Source: Bin87 sp965261195
GTDB taxonomy: Bacteria > Chloroflexota > Dehalococcoidia > Lucifugimonadales > UBA3495
Length of the DNA: 64,000 bases
Direction: 5' to 3'
Assembly (NCBI GenBank): GCA_965261195.1
Contig: OZ253455.1
Coordinates: 3,844,001-3,908,000 of the forward strand
Shown: piece by piece, positions 42,080 through 51,089 of the stretch
How positions within the stretch are numbered: position 1 is the stretch's first letter
How the letters are laid out: each line of letters opens with the position of its first letter
Program-made: the position numbers and the translations under genes
The notes under the pieces: model-generated
Database searches by the model: none
What the model was told of the DNA's origin: nothing
What the model saw: the letters and a program-made list of their open reading frames with translations, nothing else

Positions 42080-43069
42080 CTAGGCCGACGTACACGCCAC
42101 AGAAATCACGTTCATCGCCGTTTCCGGCATCGTATCCGCAGTCCACGTGGCTCCGCCGTCGTGAGTGCCGAACACTTGGCCGCGGCGGGTGCAGAAGTAC
42201 ACCTGCGACGGGTCTTGCCGATTCACGGCCACGTCGAAGGTAGTGCTGCCGGCGTTGATGCCCTTGTCGAACCGTTCCCAGCTATCGCCGAGATTGGTCG
42301 TCCGCATCACCCCGCCCTGCTCACTGCCGAAGTTCATTCCCACGCAAGCATAGAGCGTGTTCGGGTCGGATGGATCGCTAACCACGCCGCGCGAGTATTT
42401 GATGTCCGAGAACTGGTCGAAGTTGCAGTCCTGCCAGGATGCTCCCTGATCACGGCTGCGCCACACGCCCGTCCGGTTGGAAATCAGCACCGAGTTGGAA
42501 TCGGCTCCTCCCACGGCCACGCCGTGCAAGTCCAGCAAGTCAACATCGCCGGCGAACTCGCTGTTGCGAATCGTCCAGGTATGGCCGCCGTCCGTGCTGC
42601 TGGCCGCTCCGCCCACTTCCAGGGCCGCGTACATATTGTTGGGGTTGTTGGCTTCGATGTCGATACCCAGGATGCGCATGGCAAACGCCATTTGCACCTG
42701 GCTGGGGTTGGTAATGGTGGCGATCTGCGACCAGTTCTCCCCGCCGTCCTCGCTCTTGTATACGTCGGCGCCCTCGGTACCCAGGAACATGATGTTGGGA
42801 TCGCTGGGATGGAACCGCAGCGACCAGACCACTCGACCCTCGGTCATGTTCATGCGCTGCCAGTGGTCACCGCCGTCGGTGCTTCGATACACGCCGCGCT
42901 GGGTGCCACAGAAAATAGTGCGCGGGTCGTTGGGATGAATGGCGATGGCCCGCGCCTGGGTAGCGGGAGCCAACCCATCGGTCAGCAAGTCCCAGTAGGC
43001 TTCGCCGGCCGTTTTCCGATACAGGCCGCTGGCTTCGGCGCCAACGTAAACGATAGTGTTGCCTGCCAT
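42080..43069 (-). CDS. BNR/YCF48-type beta-propeller protein
   Basis: A 329-residue protein of repeated sialidase-like (BNR) blades, each with a DGG.TW/NW turn: STDGGDHWQRM, SEDGGENWSQI, STDGGHTWTIR, SRDQGASWQDC, TTNLGDSWERF and GTHDGGATWTAD. No signal peptide or catalytic sialidase residues are apparent, so it is better seen as a binding or scaffold propeller than as a sialidase. A strong site GAGGAGG precedes ATG 43069. Confidence 0.85.
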   Translation of the reverse strand: MAGNTIVYVGAEASGLYRKTAGEAYWDLLTDGLAPATQARAIAIHPNDPRTIFCGTQRGVYRSTDGGDHWQRMNMTEGRVVWSLRFHPSDPNIMFLGTEGADVYKSEDGGENWSQIATITNPSQVQMAFAMRILGIDIEANNPNNMYAALEVGGAASSTDGGHTWTIRNSEFAGDVDLLDLHGVAVGGADSNSVLISNRTGVWRSRDQGASWQDCNFDQFSDIKYSRGVVSDPSDPNTLYACVGMNFGSEQGGVMRTTNLGDSWERFDKGINAGSTTFDVAVNRQDPSQVYFCTRRGQVFGTHDGGATWTADTMPETAMNVISVACTSA

Positions 43070-43170
43070 GATTTTGCCTCCTCTGTCGTTGTATTCACTC
43101 GGGGGTCGTTAGGGTCATTTCAGCAGACGGGCGGGCAGTTGTCAAACCGTGTTCATCCGGCGGCGCCATC

Positions 43171-43920
43171 CTACTCAGTATCAAATTCCCCGCCGGCCAC
43201 CGCCAGCGTCAATCCCCAAACCGACCGCGCCCCCGCCTGCTTCAGCGCCGCGGCGCAAACGTCTATGGTGCTGCCGGTGGTGGCCACATCATCCACCAGC
43301 AGGATGTTCGCACCGGCAACGTCGCGTTCTGCAGCCAAAACGACGCTGGAAGCCACGTTATGGGCACGTTGGACGCCGCTGGCCGTGCGCACCTGCGGTT
43401 CTACCGCCCGCACACGGACCAGCAGGTTCGCATCGTAGCGGAGGCTATTGACGCGAGCAATCTCCGCGGCCAGTAAACCGGCCTGATTGTACCCGCGTTC
43501 GCGCAGACGGGAAGGGTGCATCGGCACCGGCGTTACCAAATCGGTCGCGATTGGATGCCGGGAGAGGTACTCGGCCATCATGCCACCCAATTGGGGCGCG
43601 GCGGCGCGTATACCTTCGTATTTGAACGCGTGAACGGCCCGGCGAATCACACCGGCGTGACGGAATGGCGCGCGGATGCCGTCGAAGTGGCGCGGGGTTT
43701 CGGCGCACCGCCGGCACAGTGACCCAACCCCCGGCACAGCGCAGATGGAGCAGAACGGCGGTTTCAGGACTGGCAGCTCGGCGGCGCAACGGTCGCAGAT
43801 GGTTTTGCCGGCGCTACCGCATCCGGCGCACTCCAACGGATAAATGGCGTTGACCAGGCTGCGGCCGGCGCGGGCCAGCAATACATCCAGCGGCTTCAGG
43901 CGATCGGGCCACCGCATCAC
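43171..43920 (-). CDS. ComF family phosphoribosyltransferase-like protein
   Basis: A 249-residue ComF protein: an N-terminal zinc-binding part (CAGCGSAGKTICDRCAAEL, then CSICAVPGVGSLCRRC) and a C-terminal PRPP-binding domain with ILLVDDVATTGSTIDVCA. ComF takes part in DNA uptake or single-strand DNA handling in naturally competent bacteria, and homologues exist widely without competence. It ends the pair with the NudC-like gene, 6 bp apart. Confidence 0.92.
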   Translation of the reverse strand: MMRWPDRLKPLDVLLARAGRSLVNAIYPLECAGCGSAGKTICDRCAAELPVLKPPFCSICAVPGVGSLCRRCAETPRHFDGIRAPFRHAGVIRRAVHAFKYEGIRAAAPQLGGMMAEYLSRHPIATDLVTPVPMHPSRLRERGYNQAGLLAAEIARVNSLRYDANLLVRVRAVEPQVRTASGVQRAHNVASSVVLAAERDVAGANILLVDDVATTGSTIDVCAAALKQAGARSVWGLTLAVAGGEFDTE

Positions 43921-43926
43921 GACTGA

Positions 43927-44442
43927 TCACCTGACGCCATCGCGCATGGCGTGCCATTGCCGGATGATGTCTGCGTCACGCGGAAAGGCCAGCGGCGGCA
44001 AATTCTCCACGCCAAAATAATCAACGTCCAGACACTCGGGGCCAGCCGCCAGGGATCCGCCGGTTTCGACCGCCGAATAGGCCGCCACTACCACCGTATG
44101 CCCTGGTTGGGAGAACAGGCCGACCAGTCGCCGGACTTCTACCAACAGACCGGTTTCTTCCCAGACTTCCCTGGCCGCGGCGCTTTCAACCCGCTCACCG
44201 CGGTCTACGAATCCACCGGGCATACTCCACAGTCCGTAGCCGATTTGCACCGCCCGCCTCACCATGAGGGTCAACCCGTCTTGCTCGATGATGCAGGCCG
44301 TGGCCAGCTTGGGATCCAGATAGACGACTTTACCGCACGACGGACACACCGGGCGGTGGTTTCCCTCATGCTGCCGCATTTCCAGGCGTGCCGCGCACAC
44401 CGAGCAGAACTTATCGTCGCCAATCATCTCGTCGCCAATCAT
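43927..44442 (-). CDS. Nudix hydrolase with N-terminal zinc ribbon (NudC/ADP-ribose-like)
   Basis: About 171 residues. A zinc ribbon (CSVCAARLEMRQHEGNHRPVCPSCG) is followed by a Nudix domain with GGFVDRGERVESAAAREVWEETG. The layout resembles NADH or ADP-ribose pyrophosphatases, but the NADH-specific SQPWPFPxS motif is absent. A 15-bp duplication copies the start (MIGDE-MIGDD): ATG 44442, ATG 44427 or a GTG at 44448 are possible, and none has a clear ribosome site. Gene order with ComF suggests co-transcription. Confidence 0.85.
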   Translation of the reverse strand: MIGDEMIGDDKFCSVCAARLEMRQHEGNHRPVCPSCGKVVYLDPKLATACIIEQDGLTLMVRRAVQIGYGLWSMPGGFVDRGERVESAAAREVWEETGLLVEVRRLVGLFSQPGHTVVVAAYSAVETGGSLAAGPECLDVDYFGVENLPPLAFPRDADIIRQWHAMRDGVR

Positions 44443-44443
44443 C
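44414..44443. repeat. 15-bp perfect tandem duplication over the NudC-like start codon
   Basis: TCGTCGCCAATCATC is repeated exactly twice and carries an in-frame ATG (reverse strand) in each copy. Confidence 0.93.
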
Positions 44444-44497
44444 TTCACAAGATACCACTATTGACATAACGCTATGAATCAGTCGGAAACTCCGAGA

Positions 44498-45451
44498 TTA
44501 ACTGGAACCCGCGCCGGAACGGGTGGCGGCGATGGCGGCAACTTCCGCGCAGGTGGGCATGGAGTCTTGCGCTCCAACTTTGGTAACCGCCACCGCGCCC
44601 GCTGCCGAAGCCCAGCGCACGGCATCGGGCAACGACTGACCCGTAGCCAACGCCGTCGCCAGCGCCCCGTTGAACGCATCGCCCGCGGCCACCGTGTCCA
44701 CTGCCGTTACCGGGAATGCCGGCTCGTGCCCGCTAGTAGAGCCATCACACCAATATGCACCATGAGATCCCATCTTGATAACCGCCGCACCGACGCCACG
44801 ACGTATCAACTCATTCGCAGCCGCTTGAGCCGCGTTCAGGTCGGCGATGGGGTATCCAACCAACGCCTCGGCTTCCGTTTCGTTGGGCGTGATGATGGAC
44901 ACGCTGGTCAAGAACTCCTCAGGAATGGACCGCACCGGGCCCGGATCCAGCATCACCGATACGCCCTGCTGCTGCGCCAGGCCGGCAACTCTCATGGACA
45001 AATCCACCGACACTTCGAGCTGCAACATCAGTGCGGACGCCCGCGGCAACAACCCGGCCACCAGGTCAAACTCGGCCGAGCCGCAGGTGTCGTTGGCTCC
45101 CAGGACCTGCACAATGCGGTTTTGGGCCCCTTCGCCGATGCTGATGACCGCGATACCTGAGCTGGCATTGCTGGTGATTCCGACTCCCCGCGTGTCGACG
45201 CCAGCAGACTGCAGCAACTCAATCAGTTGCGGGCCGAACATATCATCCCCCACGCGACCGACCATCGCTGCCGGGATGCCGAGCCGCGCAACGGCCACCG
45301 CCTGGTTAGCGCCCTTCCCGCCGGGATAGGTAACGAATCGTTCACCCACCACCGTCTCGCCGTCTTGCGGCAGGCGGTCGGCAAAAGTCACCAGGTCCAT
45401 ATTTATGCCGCCCAGTGAAACGATCAAAGGGCGGGCAGAAGCGCTGCTCAT
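44498..45451 (-). CDS. rbsK: ribokinase (PfkB family)
   Basis: Phosphorylates ribose at O5, or a similar sugar. A 317-residue PfkB kinase with the N-terminal substrate motif GGINMDLVTFADRLPQDGET, the YPGGKGANQAVAVARLG glycine loop and the C-terminal catalytic signature TAVDTVAAGDAFNGALA. The match to ribokinase is good, but other pentose or nucleoside kinases of the family are hard to exclude. It is a single gene. Confidence 0.88.
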   Translation of the reverse strand: MSSASARPLIVSLGGINMDLVTFADRLPQDGETVVGERFVTYPGGKGANQAVAVARLGIPAAMVGRVGDDMFGPQLIELLQSAGVDTRGVGITSNASSGIAVISIGEGAQNRIVQVLGANDTCGSAEFDLVAGLLPRASALMLQLEVSVDLSMRVAGLAQQQGVSVMLDPGPVRSIPEEFLTSVSIITPNETEAEALVGYPIADLNAAQAAANELIRRGVGAAVIKMGSHGAYWCDGSTSGHEPAFPVTAVDTVAAGDAFNGALATALATGQSLPDAVRWASAAGAVAVTKVGAQDSMPTCAEVAAIAATRSGAGSS

Positions 45452-45527
45452 CGAACCGTCATGCCCCGGTAGTAGTCATGCAGAACCGTAACACCCCAAT
45501 TCGCCCGAGGTCAACGCCCAGAAAACC

Positions 45528-45550
45528 CCCTCTCCCTTGAGGGGAGAGGG
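45528..45550. repeat. REP-like hairpin before the CoA-transferase gene
   Basis: A 9-bp inverted repeat (CCCTCTCCC / GGGAGAGGG, loop TTGAG) followed by a G-rich run. A related hairpin is at 63285-63307. Confidence 0.75.
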
Positions 45551-45635
45551 TTGGGGCGAGGGTGATAAGTCCCCCCGATACCCCTCCAAGCCCCGTGCTA
45601 TAATGCCGCAACTTGACATAGTGAGGAATGGAACG

Positions 45636-46838
45636 ATGCCTCAGCCTCTGGAGAATATCAAGGTCGTTGACCTTACGCGCACCCTGGCCGGACCGTTCTG
45701 CACGCAGAACCTGGCTGACATGGGCGCCGACGTCATCAAAATCGAGGAGCCCAACACCGGCGATGAAACCCGCCATTGGCCCCCAATCTGGAACGAAGAA
45801 AGCACCCAGTTCCTCTCCTTCAATCGGAACAAGAGGAGCCTTTCAGTCAACCTTAAGTCTGAAGATGGCCTGTCCATCGTTAAACAGCTGGCAACCGAGG
45901 CTGACGTGATGATCGAAAGCTTCCGCGCCGGCGCCCTCGCCCGCATGGGTCTGGGCTACGAGGACATCAAGGCGCTCAACCCCGACATTGTGTATTGCAC
46001 CATCTCCGGTTATGGCCGCACCGGCCCCATGGCCAACAAACCCGGCTACGACCTGGTAATTCAGGCCTACAGCGGACTGATGCACCTCACCGGCGAACCC
46101 GACGGTCCGCCCCAGCGGGTGGGATTCTCTCTGGTGGACCTGTTCACCGGCATGATGGCCTATGGTTCCATCGTCACCGCCCTGTACCACCGCGACAAGA
46201 CCGGCGAGGGCCAACTGATCGACACGTCGCTGTTGGACGGTCAGGTCGCCGCCATGAGTTACCACGCCACCGGCTACATCGGCACCGGCGTCGAGCCCCA
46301 CCGCCTGGGTTCCGGGCATCCGAGTCTGGTTCCCTACCAGAGTTTCCAGGCATCAGACGGGTATTTCATCCTCGGCGTGGCCAACCCCAACCTCTGGGAG
46401 CGCTTCTGTAATGCCATCGGCCACCCCGAACTGAAAGACGACCCCAAATACGCCACCAATCCGGATCGGGTGGCGCATCGGGCGGAGCTGGTGAACCTGC
46501 TCAACAGCATCTTCGCCGATAACACGTCTGACCACTGGGTCATGGTAATTGACGAGGCCGGCGTGCCGGTCGGGCCCATCAACAAAACCTCCGACGTGGT
46601 GGCCGACGAACAGGTCAAGGCCCGCAATATGTTCCTGGAAATCAACCACCCGCGGGTTCCCGATCTGCGGGTTCCCAATTCGCCGCTGAAACTGACGGGC
46701 ACTCCGGCCACGCTGCGCCGTCCGCCGCCCCTGTTGGGACAGCACAACGAAGAGGTTCTGAAAGAACTCGGCTACGACGCGGACGCCGTCGCCGGTTTAA
46801 CCGAGTCCGGCGCCTTGGGCACTTCAATTACTGAGTAG
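45636..46838 (+). CDS. CaiB/BaiF family CoA-transferase
   Basis: A 400-residue class III CoA-transferase that moves CoA between carboxylic acids. The N-terminus KVVDLTRTLAGPFCTQNLADMG and GADVIKIEEP are typical, and the catalytic aspartate lies in LIDTSLLDGQVA. GYGRTGPMANKPGYDLVIQA is the family's substrate-loop segment. ATG 45636 is set by GAGG seven to nine bases upstream; the frame's earlier start overlaps the REP hairpin. The substrate is unknown. An intrinsic terminator follows. Confidence 0.93.
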   Translation: MPQPLENIKVVDLTRTLAGPFCTQNLADMGADVIKIEEPNTGDETRHWPPIWNEESTQFLSFNRNKRSLSVNLKSEDGLSIVKQLATEADVMIESFRAGALARMGLGYEDIKALNPDIVYCTISGYGRTGPMANKPGYDLVIQAYSGLMHLTGEPDGPPQRVGFSLVDLFTGMMAYGSIVTALYHRDKTGEGQLIDTSLLDGQVAAMSYHATGYIGTGVEPHRLGSGHPSLVPYQSFQASDGYFILGVANPNLWERFCNAIGHPELKDDPKYATNPDRVAHRAELVNLLNSIFADNTSDHWVMVIDEAGVPVGPINKTSDVVADEQVKARNMFLEINHPRVPDLRVPNSPLKLTGTPATLRRPPPLLGQHNEEVLKELGYDADAVAGLTESGALGTSITE

Positions 46839-46875
46839 CATACGGCTGCACCGCGTTTCAGGCGGTTGCGTTGGT

Positions 46876-46904
46876 AAGGGCGGCAAATTTGTCGCCCTTT
46901 TTTT
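46876..46904 (+). terminator. intrinsic terminator after the CoA-transferase gene
   Basis: A 10-bp stem starting AAGGGCG (46876) and ending CGCCCTT, followed by seven T. Confidence 0.9.
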
Positions 46905-47060
46905 GTGACCAAGCGCATCAAGTCGTTATGAGCTTTCGGATCTATTGGTTCGCACAAGATGTGTTATGTATACTACGTGCGGTTCCTGACGGCTTGATTT
47001 ACATAACCTGCGCCCATCGCTGACTGCCGCGGATGTTGTGCCGGGCTAGCTGGCAGTCTT

Positions 47061-47263
47061 CTCACCCGTACCCATTTTGATTTGTCATTGCGAGGAGCGC
47101 CCGCTCATCCCGATCTTGTCGAGAGACGTGGTAATCTCGTTTAGGTTGAACACACGTCGGCGAACCATCATTGCTACGGCGACGAGATTGCCACGCTACG
47201 CTCGCAATGACAGGATTAAAGTGGGTACGTACGCAATGACAGATTAAAGTGGGTACGCATGAG
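47061..47263. mobile_element. foldback element, copy 1 (MITE-like), upstream of the tRNA cluster
   Basis: A roughly 200-bp palindromic repeat: outer arms CTCACCCGTACCCATTTT and AAAGTGGGTACGCATGAG, inner arms TGTCATTGCGAGGAGCGC and GCTCGCAATGACA. It contains no gene. It matches the element at 54480-54671 closely, including a near-identical 40-bp centre (CACACGTCGGCGAACCATCA...). It ends about 60 bp before the first tRNA. Confidence 0.8.
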
Positions 47264-47275
47264 GGCAGTTTTCGG

Positions 47276-47305
47276 TTGCGCCGTTTGACTGCCGGGGGCT
47301 ATAAT
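47276..47305 (+). promoter_or_regulatory. promoter of the tRNA cluster
   Basis: TTGCGC (47276-47281) and a consensus TATAAT (47300-47305), 18 bp apart; transcription would start about 15 bp before tRNA-Val. Confidence 0.6.
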
Positions 47306-47326
47306 ATTGGGCAGTAAGTCGCGCTG

Positions 47327-47402
47327 GGGCGGTTAGCTCAGTGGTTAGAGTGCCTCGTTCACACCGAGGAGGTCGGAGGTTCAAATCCTCCATCGCCCAC
47401 CA
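47327..47402 (+). tRNA. tRNA-Val (anticodon CAC), CCA encoded
   Basis: A 76-nt cloverleaf with acceptor GGGCGGT/ATCGCCC, anticodon arm CCTCG-TTCACAC-CGAGG and T-loop TTCAAAT. CCA is encoded. First of four tandem tRNA genes. Confidence 0.97.
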
Positions 47403-47447
47403 CTTTACGCTGTAGTGAGCGACTTTCAATACGGAGCAGTCCACCCG

Positions 47448-47533
47448 GCCGAGGTGGCGAAACGGCAGACGCGCTGCGTTCAGGGCGCAGTGTCCTTTAG
47501 GACGTGTGGGTTCAAATCCCTCCCTCGGCACCA
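47448..47533 (+). tRNA. tRNA-Leu (anticodon CAG), CCA encoded
   Basis: An 86-nt class II tRNA with a long variable arm (TGTCCTTTAGGACGT); acceptor GCCGAGG/CCTCGGC; anticodon arm CTGCG-TTCAGGG-CGCAG. Confidence 0.97.
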
Positions 47534-47559
47534 AACAACATACGGGTACTCTTCGATAC

Positions 47560-47635
47560 GCGCTTGTAGCTCAGTGGATAGAGCGCTGCCCTGCGGAGGC
47601 AGAGGTCGTGGGTTCGAATCCCGCCAAGCGCACCA
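47560..47635 (+). tRNA. tRNA-Arg (anticodon GCG), CCA encoded
   Basis: A 76-nt cloverleaf with acceptor GCGCTTG/CAAGCGC and anticodon arm CTGCC-CTGCGGA-GGCAG, so the anticodon is GCG, reading CGC/CGU. Most bacteria read these codons with ACG (inosine) instead. Confidence 0.95.
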
Positions 47636-47666
47636 TTTCTTATCTGGCTCATCATGCTGATATTCC

Positions 47667-47743
47667 GGGCGGTTAGCTCAGCTGGTTAGAGCGCCTGCTT
47701 TACACGCAGGAGGCCGCAGGTTCGAGTCCTGCACCGCCCACCA
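47667..47743 (+). tRNA. tRNA-Val (anticodon TAC), CCA encoded
   Basis: A 77-nt cloverleaf with acceptor GGGCGGT/ACCGCCC and anticodon arm CCTGC-TTTACAC-GCAGG. It is the second valine tRNA of the cluster and shares its acceptor start with the first. Confidence 0.97.
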
Positions 47744-47779
47744 CAATTTCCTCGGTTTTCCCTATAATAGACTCACATC

Positions 47780-47815
<36 letters not shown>

Positions 47816-47856
47816 GGACCGGCGCGTTTTGAATACAAGGAACCCAAGGAGCTGAG

Positions 47857-49662
47857 ATGGCAAGCGCACAACTCGACCACAACCTTGAACAGGGTGACAT
47901 CGCCTTGCCCAGCACCGGGCGCCCGGTGCTGCGGTCCAACCAAGGCGTCATCTCCTCCGGCCACTACCTGACCTCCATGGCCGGTATGCGAATGTTGCTG
48001 GCCGGCGGCAACGCCTTCGATGCCCTGGTGGCTGCCGGTTTCGCCGCCGCCGTCGTGGAACCTATCGCCTCGTATTCGCTGGCCGCCGAGGGCGTCTTCA
48101 TGCTCTACGACTCGGCCAGCGGCAACCTGCTGTCTCTCTCCGGACAGGGCACAGCGCCCGGCAAAGCCACCGCCGAGTTCTACCTTTCGCGAGGGCTGGA
48201 ACGCATTCCCACCGGCCCGGGTCTACAGGCCCCCTTGTCCTTCACGCTCCCCGGCATCGTCGATGCGTTCATATCGATGCTGGAAAAATTCGGTACTATG
48301 GAACTGCAGGATGTGATGGCGCCGGCCATTAGCTACGCAGAAGACGGCATCCCTCATTACGAGTATATGCTGCGGCGGTTGGAAGCACAGTCCGGACAGG
48401 AACAGTTTGATAATTTCGCACCGGGCGGGTGGGATGTGTTTTATGACAACCGGCAAGTGCCTTCCGCCGGCGCGCCCCTGGTGCAGCCGGGATTGGCCAA
48501 CACCCTGAAGACCATCAGCGCCGCTTCCGTTGACGCCGGGAAATCCCGCAGCCAGCGTATGCAGGCGGCACGCGACGCTTTCTACAAAGGGCCAATCGCC
48601 AGGCTGATAGTGGACTCGTCAGAGGGCGTCGGCGGAATCATCTCGATGAATGACCTGGCCAACTACAGCAGCCAGTTTGAGACTCCGGTCAAGACCGGTT
48701 TCAACGGCTGCGAGGTCTGGGGACATGATTCATGGACTCAGGGTCCAATGCTCATGCAGACGCTGAATATGCTGGAGCATTTCGATCTAAAAGCCATGGG
48801 GCACAACAGCCCGGCCTACATCCACACCGTTACCGAGGCGCTCAAGTTGTCATTTGGCGACCGGGAAGCCTTCTACGCCGACCCGGACTACGCCACTGTC
48901 CCTCTGGATGGCTTGCTGTCAAAGGAATATGCTGCCGAGCGCGTGCAGCTGATTGACCCGGAGGGCGCTTACCCGGCACAACCCCCGGCCGGAGACCCCT
49001 GGCGATTCTCCAGGACTAACGGAACCACGCCCTCACCGGTCATGGCTGCCCCCACCGGCGTCGGCGCCGATGCGTCCTCCGACGATGGAACAACTCACGT
49101 GTCAGTGCTCGACCGGCACGGCAACCTGGTGTGCGGCACCATCAGCGGCGGTTCTTTCTCCAAGTCGGTGTTTTTCCCCGAGTTGGGCTGCGCCCTGAGC
49201 ACCCGCATTGAAATGTTCAACTGCGAGCCCGGGCACCCCAATGTGGTGGAGCCGGGCAAACGCCCCAGAACTACGCTGGTGAATTACATCATCACGCGAG
49301 ACGGTCAGCCGGTGATGACCGTGGGGTGCCCCGGTGGGGACAATCAGGTGCAGGCCAACGTGCAGCTGATGCTGAACTCCCTCGTTTTCGGCATGGACCC
49401 GCAGCAAGCCGTGGAGGTTCCGCGATTCGCCACTGCCAGCAACGTCAATTCCTTCTATCCCCATGTGTATCACCCCGGGCAGCTTGACCTCGAACCCGGC
49501 ATACCGGAGTCCACTGCCGACGCATTGCGAGCCTTGGGACACCAGATCGCCCGCGCCGCCAATTGTGGGCTGGGAGCAACCGTCTCAGTCAGAGACTCCA
49601 ACACCGGATCCCTCAGCACCGGAGCCGACCCACGCCGCGCCTGCTACGCCCTGGCCCAATAG
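47857..49662 (+). CDS. gamma-glutamyltransferase
   Basis: An Ntn-hydrolase of 601 residues that transfers or hydrolyses gamma-glutamyl groups (glutathione type); some relatives are acylases. Autoprocessing would occur before the nucleophile Thr in DDGTTHVSVLDRHGNLV, and CGTISGGSFSKSVFFPELG follows. The N-terminus (GVISSGHYLTSMAGMRMLLAGGNAFDALVAAGFA) is typical. No signal peptide is seen, so it is probably cytoplasmic, unlike E. coli Ggt. ATG 47857 has AAGGAG six bases upstream. A small gene follows after 13 bp. Confidence 0.92.
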   Translation: MASAQLDHNLEQGDIALPSTGRPVLRSNQGVISSGHYLTSMAGMRMLLAGGNAFDALVAAGFAAAVVEPIASYSLAAEGVFMLYDSASGNLLSLSGQGTAPGKATAEFYLSRGLERIPTGPGLQAPLSFTLPGIVDAFISMLEKFGTMELQDVMAPAISYAEDGIPHYEYMLRRLEAQSGQEQFDNFAPGGWDVFYDNRQVPSAGAPLVQPGLANTLKTISAASVDAGKSRSQRMQAARDAFYKGPIARLIVDSSEGVGGIISMNDLANYSSQFETPVKTGFNGCEVWGHDSWTQGPMLMQTLNMLEHFDLKAMGHNSPAYIHTVTEALKLSFGDREAFYADPDYATVPLDGLLSKEYAAERVQLIDPEGAYPAQPPAGDPWRFSRTNGTTPSPVMAAPTGVGADASSDDGTTHVSVLDRHGNLVCGTISGGSFSKSVFFPELGCALSTRIEMFNCEPGHPNVVEPGKRPRTTLVNYIITRDGQPVMTVGCPGGDNQVQANVQLMLNSLVFGMDPQQAVEVPRFATASNVNSFYPHVYHPGQLDLEPGIPESTADALRALGHQIARAANCGLGATVSVRDSNTGSLSTGADPRRACYALAQ

Positions 49663-49675
49663 CGGAGCGACCGAC

Positions 49676-49990
49676 ATGATGGAGCATCAGGGCATACGGT
49701 GGGGTTACGTGTTCTTGCGGGCGCCGAATTTTCTGAACGACGATGACCGCAACGACCTGATGACCGCGGCCGTCGAAATGTACCTGGCTGGCGAGGACGA
49801 GCGCAACGTTGAAGGTGCGGAATACGAAGGGCGCCTCTATACCGAGCAAAGGTTCGAAATGCTTGGCGCGTTCGGCGGCCAACGCTTCGATGTGGACCTT
49901 GATACTTCCCACGGACGGGATACCGCCACATTCCTGGTCAACGAGAAAACCGGGGGCTACGGCGGGAGCCCGGGGTTCTCGCGCAACTAG
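49676..49990 (+). CDS. hypothetical protein, 104 residues
   Basis: Starts MMEHQGIRWGYVFLRAPNFL, highly acidic (NDDDRND, GEDERNVEGAEYEG), and ends with a glycine-rich tail (GGYGGSPGFSRN). No membrane segment or known domain was recognised. It starts 13 bp after the gamma-glutamyltransferase stop, with CGGAGCG as a possible ribosome site, so it is probably co-transcribed. Confidence 0.6.
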   Translation: MMEHQGIRWGYVFLRAPNFLNDDDRNDLMTAAVEMYLAGEDERNVEGAEYEGRLYTEQRFEMLGAFGGQRFDVDLDTSHGRDTATFLVNEKTGGYGGSPGFSRN

Positions 49991-50122
49991 GCAGCGCACG
50001 CCAGCTCCGGAATTCACCGCAGGCACATTTGTCGTTTGGCCGCAATTTCTGGCTGCGGCAATCCCCGGCTATTGTGGTATATTAGGGCCGTCCTTGGCGT
50101 AATAGCAGGGAGGCGGGTCATT

Positions 50123-51073
50123 ATGGCTGAAGAACTTTTCACCTTCACTGAAAAACCGGTTTCCAATTACCTGATTGCCGGGTGGCGGCGGCAGTGGTCG
50201 AACGGCGGCCGCATCTCCAGCGGCTTGCCACGCTATCTCATTGACAAAAACGGCGGTCGTCAAATCGGCCAGATGACCGATTATGTCAATCAGATGTGCT
50301 ATCCGTTCCAGGTAGCCGGCACTCACGATGCCTTTCGTCCATCGGCAGCCTTCCACGAAGGACTGCCCAGCGCATCCATGACGCGCCAGAACGCGTTTTA
50401 CGAGATTGGCAACGGCCTGCTGGTCTTCCTTGGCGAAGAGCCGTGGTATCGCCTGGACATCTACGCCGAGGCGTTCTTTGCGGCCATCAAGGAACTGGGT
50501 ATCCAACAAACTGTGGCGGTGGAAGGCGTGAACGGGCCAGCGCCGCCCGACCTGGAACGGCGCATCACCTGCGTATATTCACAACCACATATGCGGGCGC
50601 AGCTGGAGCGCCACGGTGTGCAATTCTCCAGCTACGGCAGTCGCGGTCGGCAAGGCCCCACTATTGGCATGGCGCTGGTGTCCGCGGCTCACTACGAATA
50701 TCCCGATGTGCAGATGTTCCGCATGGGGGCAATGGCTCCAATGTATCCATTTATGACCAGCAACAACAACCAGGTGGGTATCACCCAGGACCATCGGGCT
50801 TATTACGATATCCTGCGCCGGCTTCGCTCGTTGTTCAAGATTGAAATGGACCTGTCTGAACTGGAGCAACTGGGGACGCAGGAAGGCCGGGAACTGTTGG
50901 AGAACCTGGAACGCCTGGGGACCACCAACAACGAAGCCAAACAGATAATCGACCAGGTTCGGCTGGACTATCAGTACACGCCCTACGTAGAACCGGTGGA
51001 ATTGGGCCCGGTGCTGGATCAGGCGTTGGAAAACATCCTGCGGGACATCCCCGAAGCCGAGCAGGAACCGTAG
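50123..51073 (+). CDS. PAC2 family protein
   Basis: A 316-residue protein with the PAC2 (proteasome assembly chaperone 2) fold: YLIAGWRRQWSNGGRISSGL at the start, EGVNGPAPP and a later GPTIGMALVSAAH segment. Bacterial PAC2 proteins occur in Actinobacteria and Chloroflexota and their role is not settled. The ATG at 50123 follows GGGAGG by about ten bases; an extension upstream to 50036 lacks conservation. It is convergent with the amidohydrolase gene. Confidence 0.85.
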   Translation: MAEELFTFTEKPVSNYLIAGWRRQWSNGGRISSGLPRYLIDKNGGRQIGQMTDYVNQMCYPFQVAGTHDAFRPSAAFHEGLPSASMTRQNAFYEIGNGLLVFLGEEPWYRLDIYAEAFFAAIKELGIQQTVAVEGVNGPAPPDLERRITCVYSQPHMRAQLERHGVQFSSYGSRGRQGPTIGMALVSAAHYEYPDVQMFRMGAMAPMYPFMTSNNNQVGITQDHRAYYDILRRLRSLFKIEMDLSELEQLGTQEGRELLENLERLGTTNNEAKQIIDQVRLDYQYTPYVEPVELGPVLDQALENILRDIPEAEQEP

Positions 51074-51089
51074 CGGTCCGGCGGTCCGG

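Noticed and set aside
42080..43069. Sialidase
   Set aside because: BNR-like blades are present but no catalytic Arg triad, Asp or Tyr/Glu pair was recognised.
46905..47326. Selenocysteine tRNA (selC) next to the tRNA cluster
   Set aside because: No cloverleaf with TCA anticodon and long acceptor/variable arms was found here or in the other larger intergenic regions inspected.
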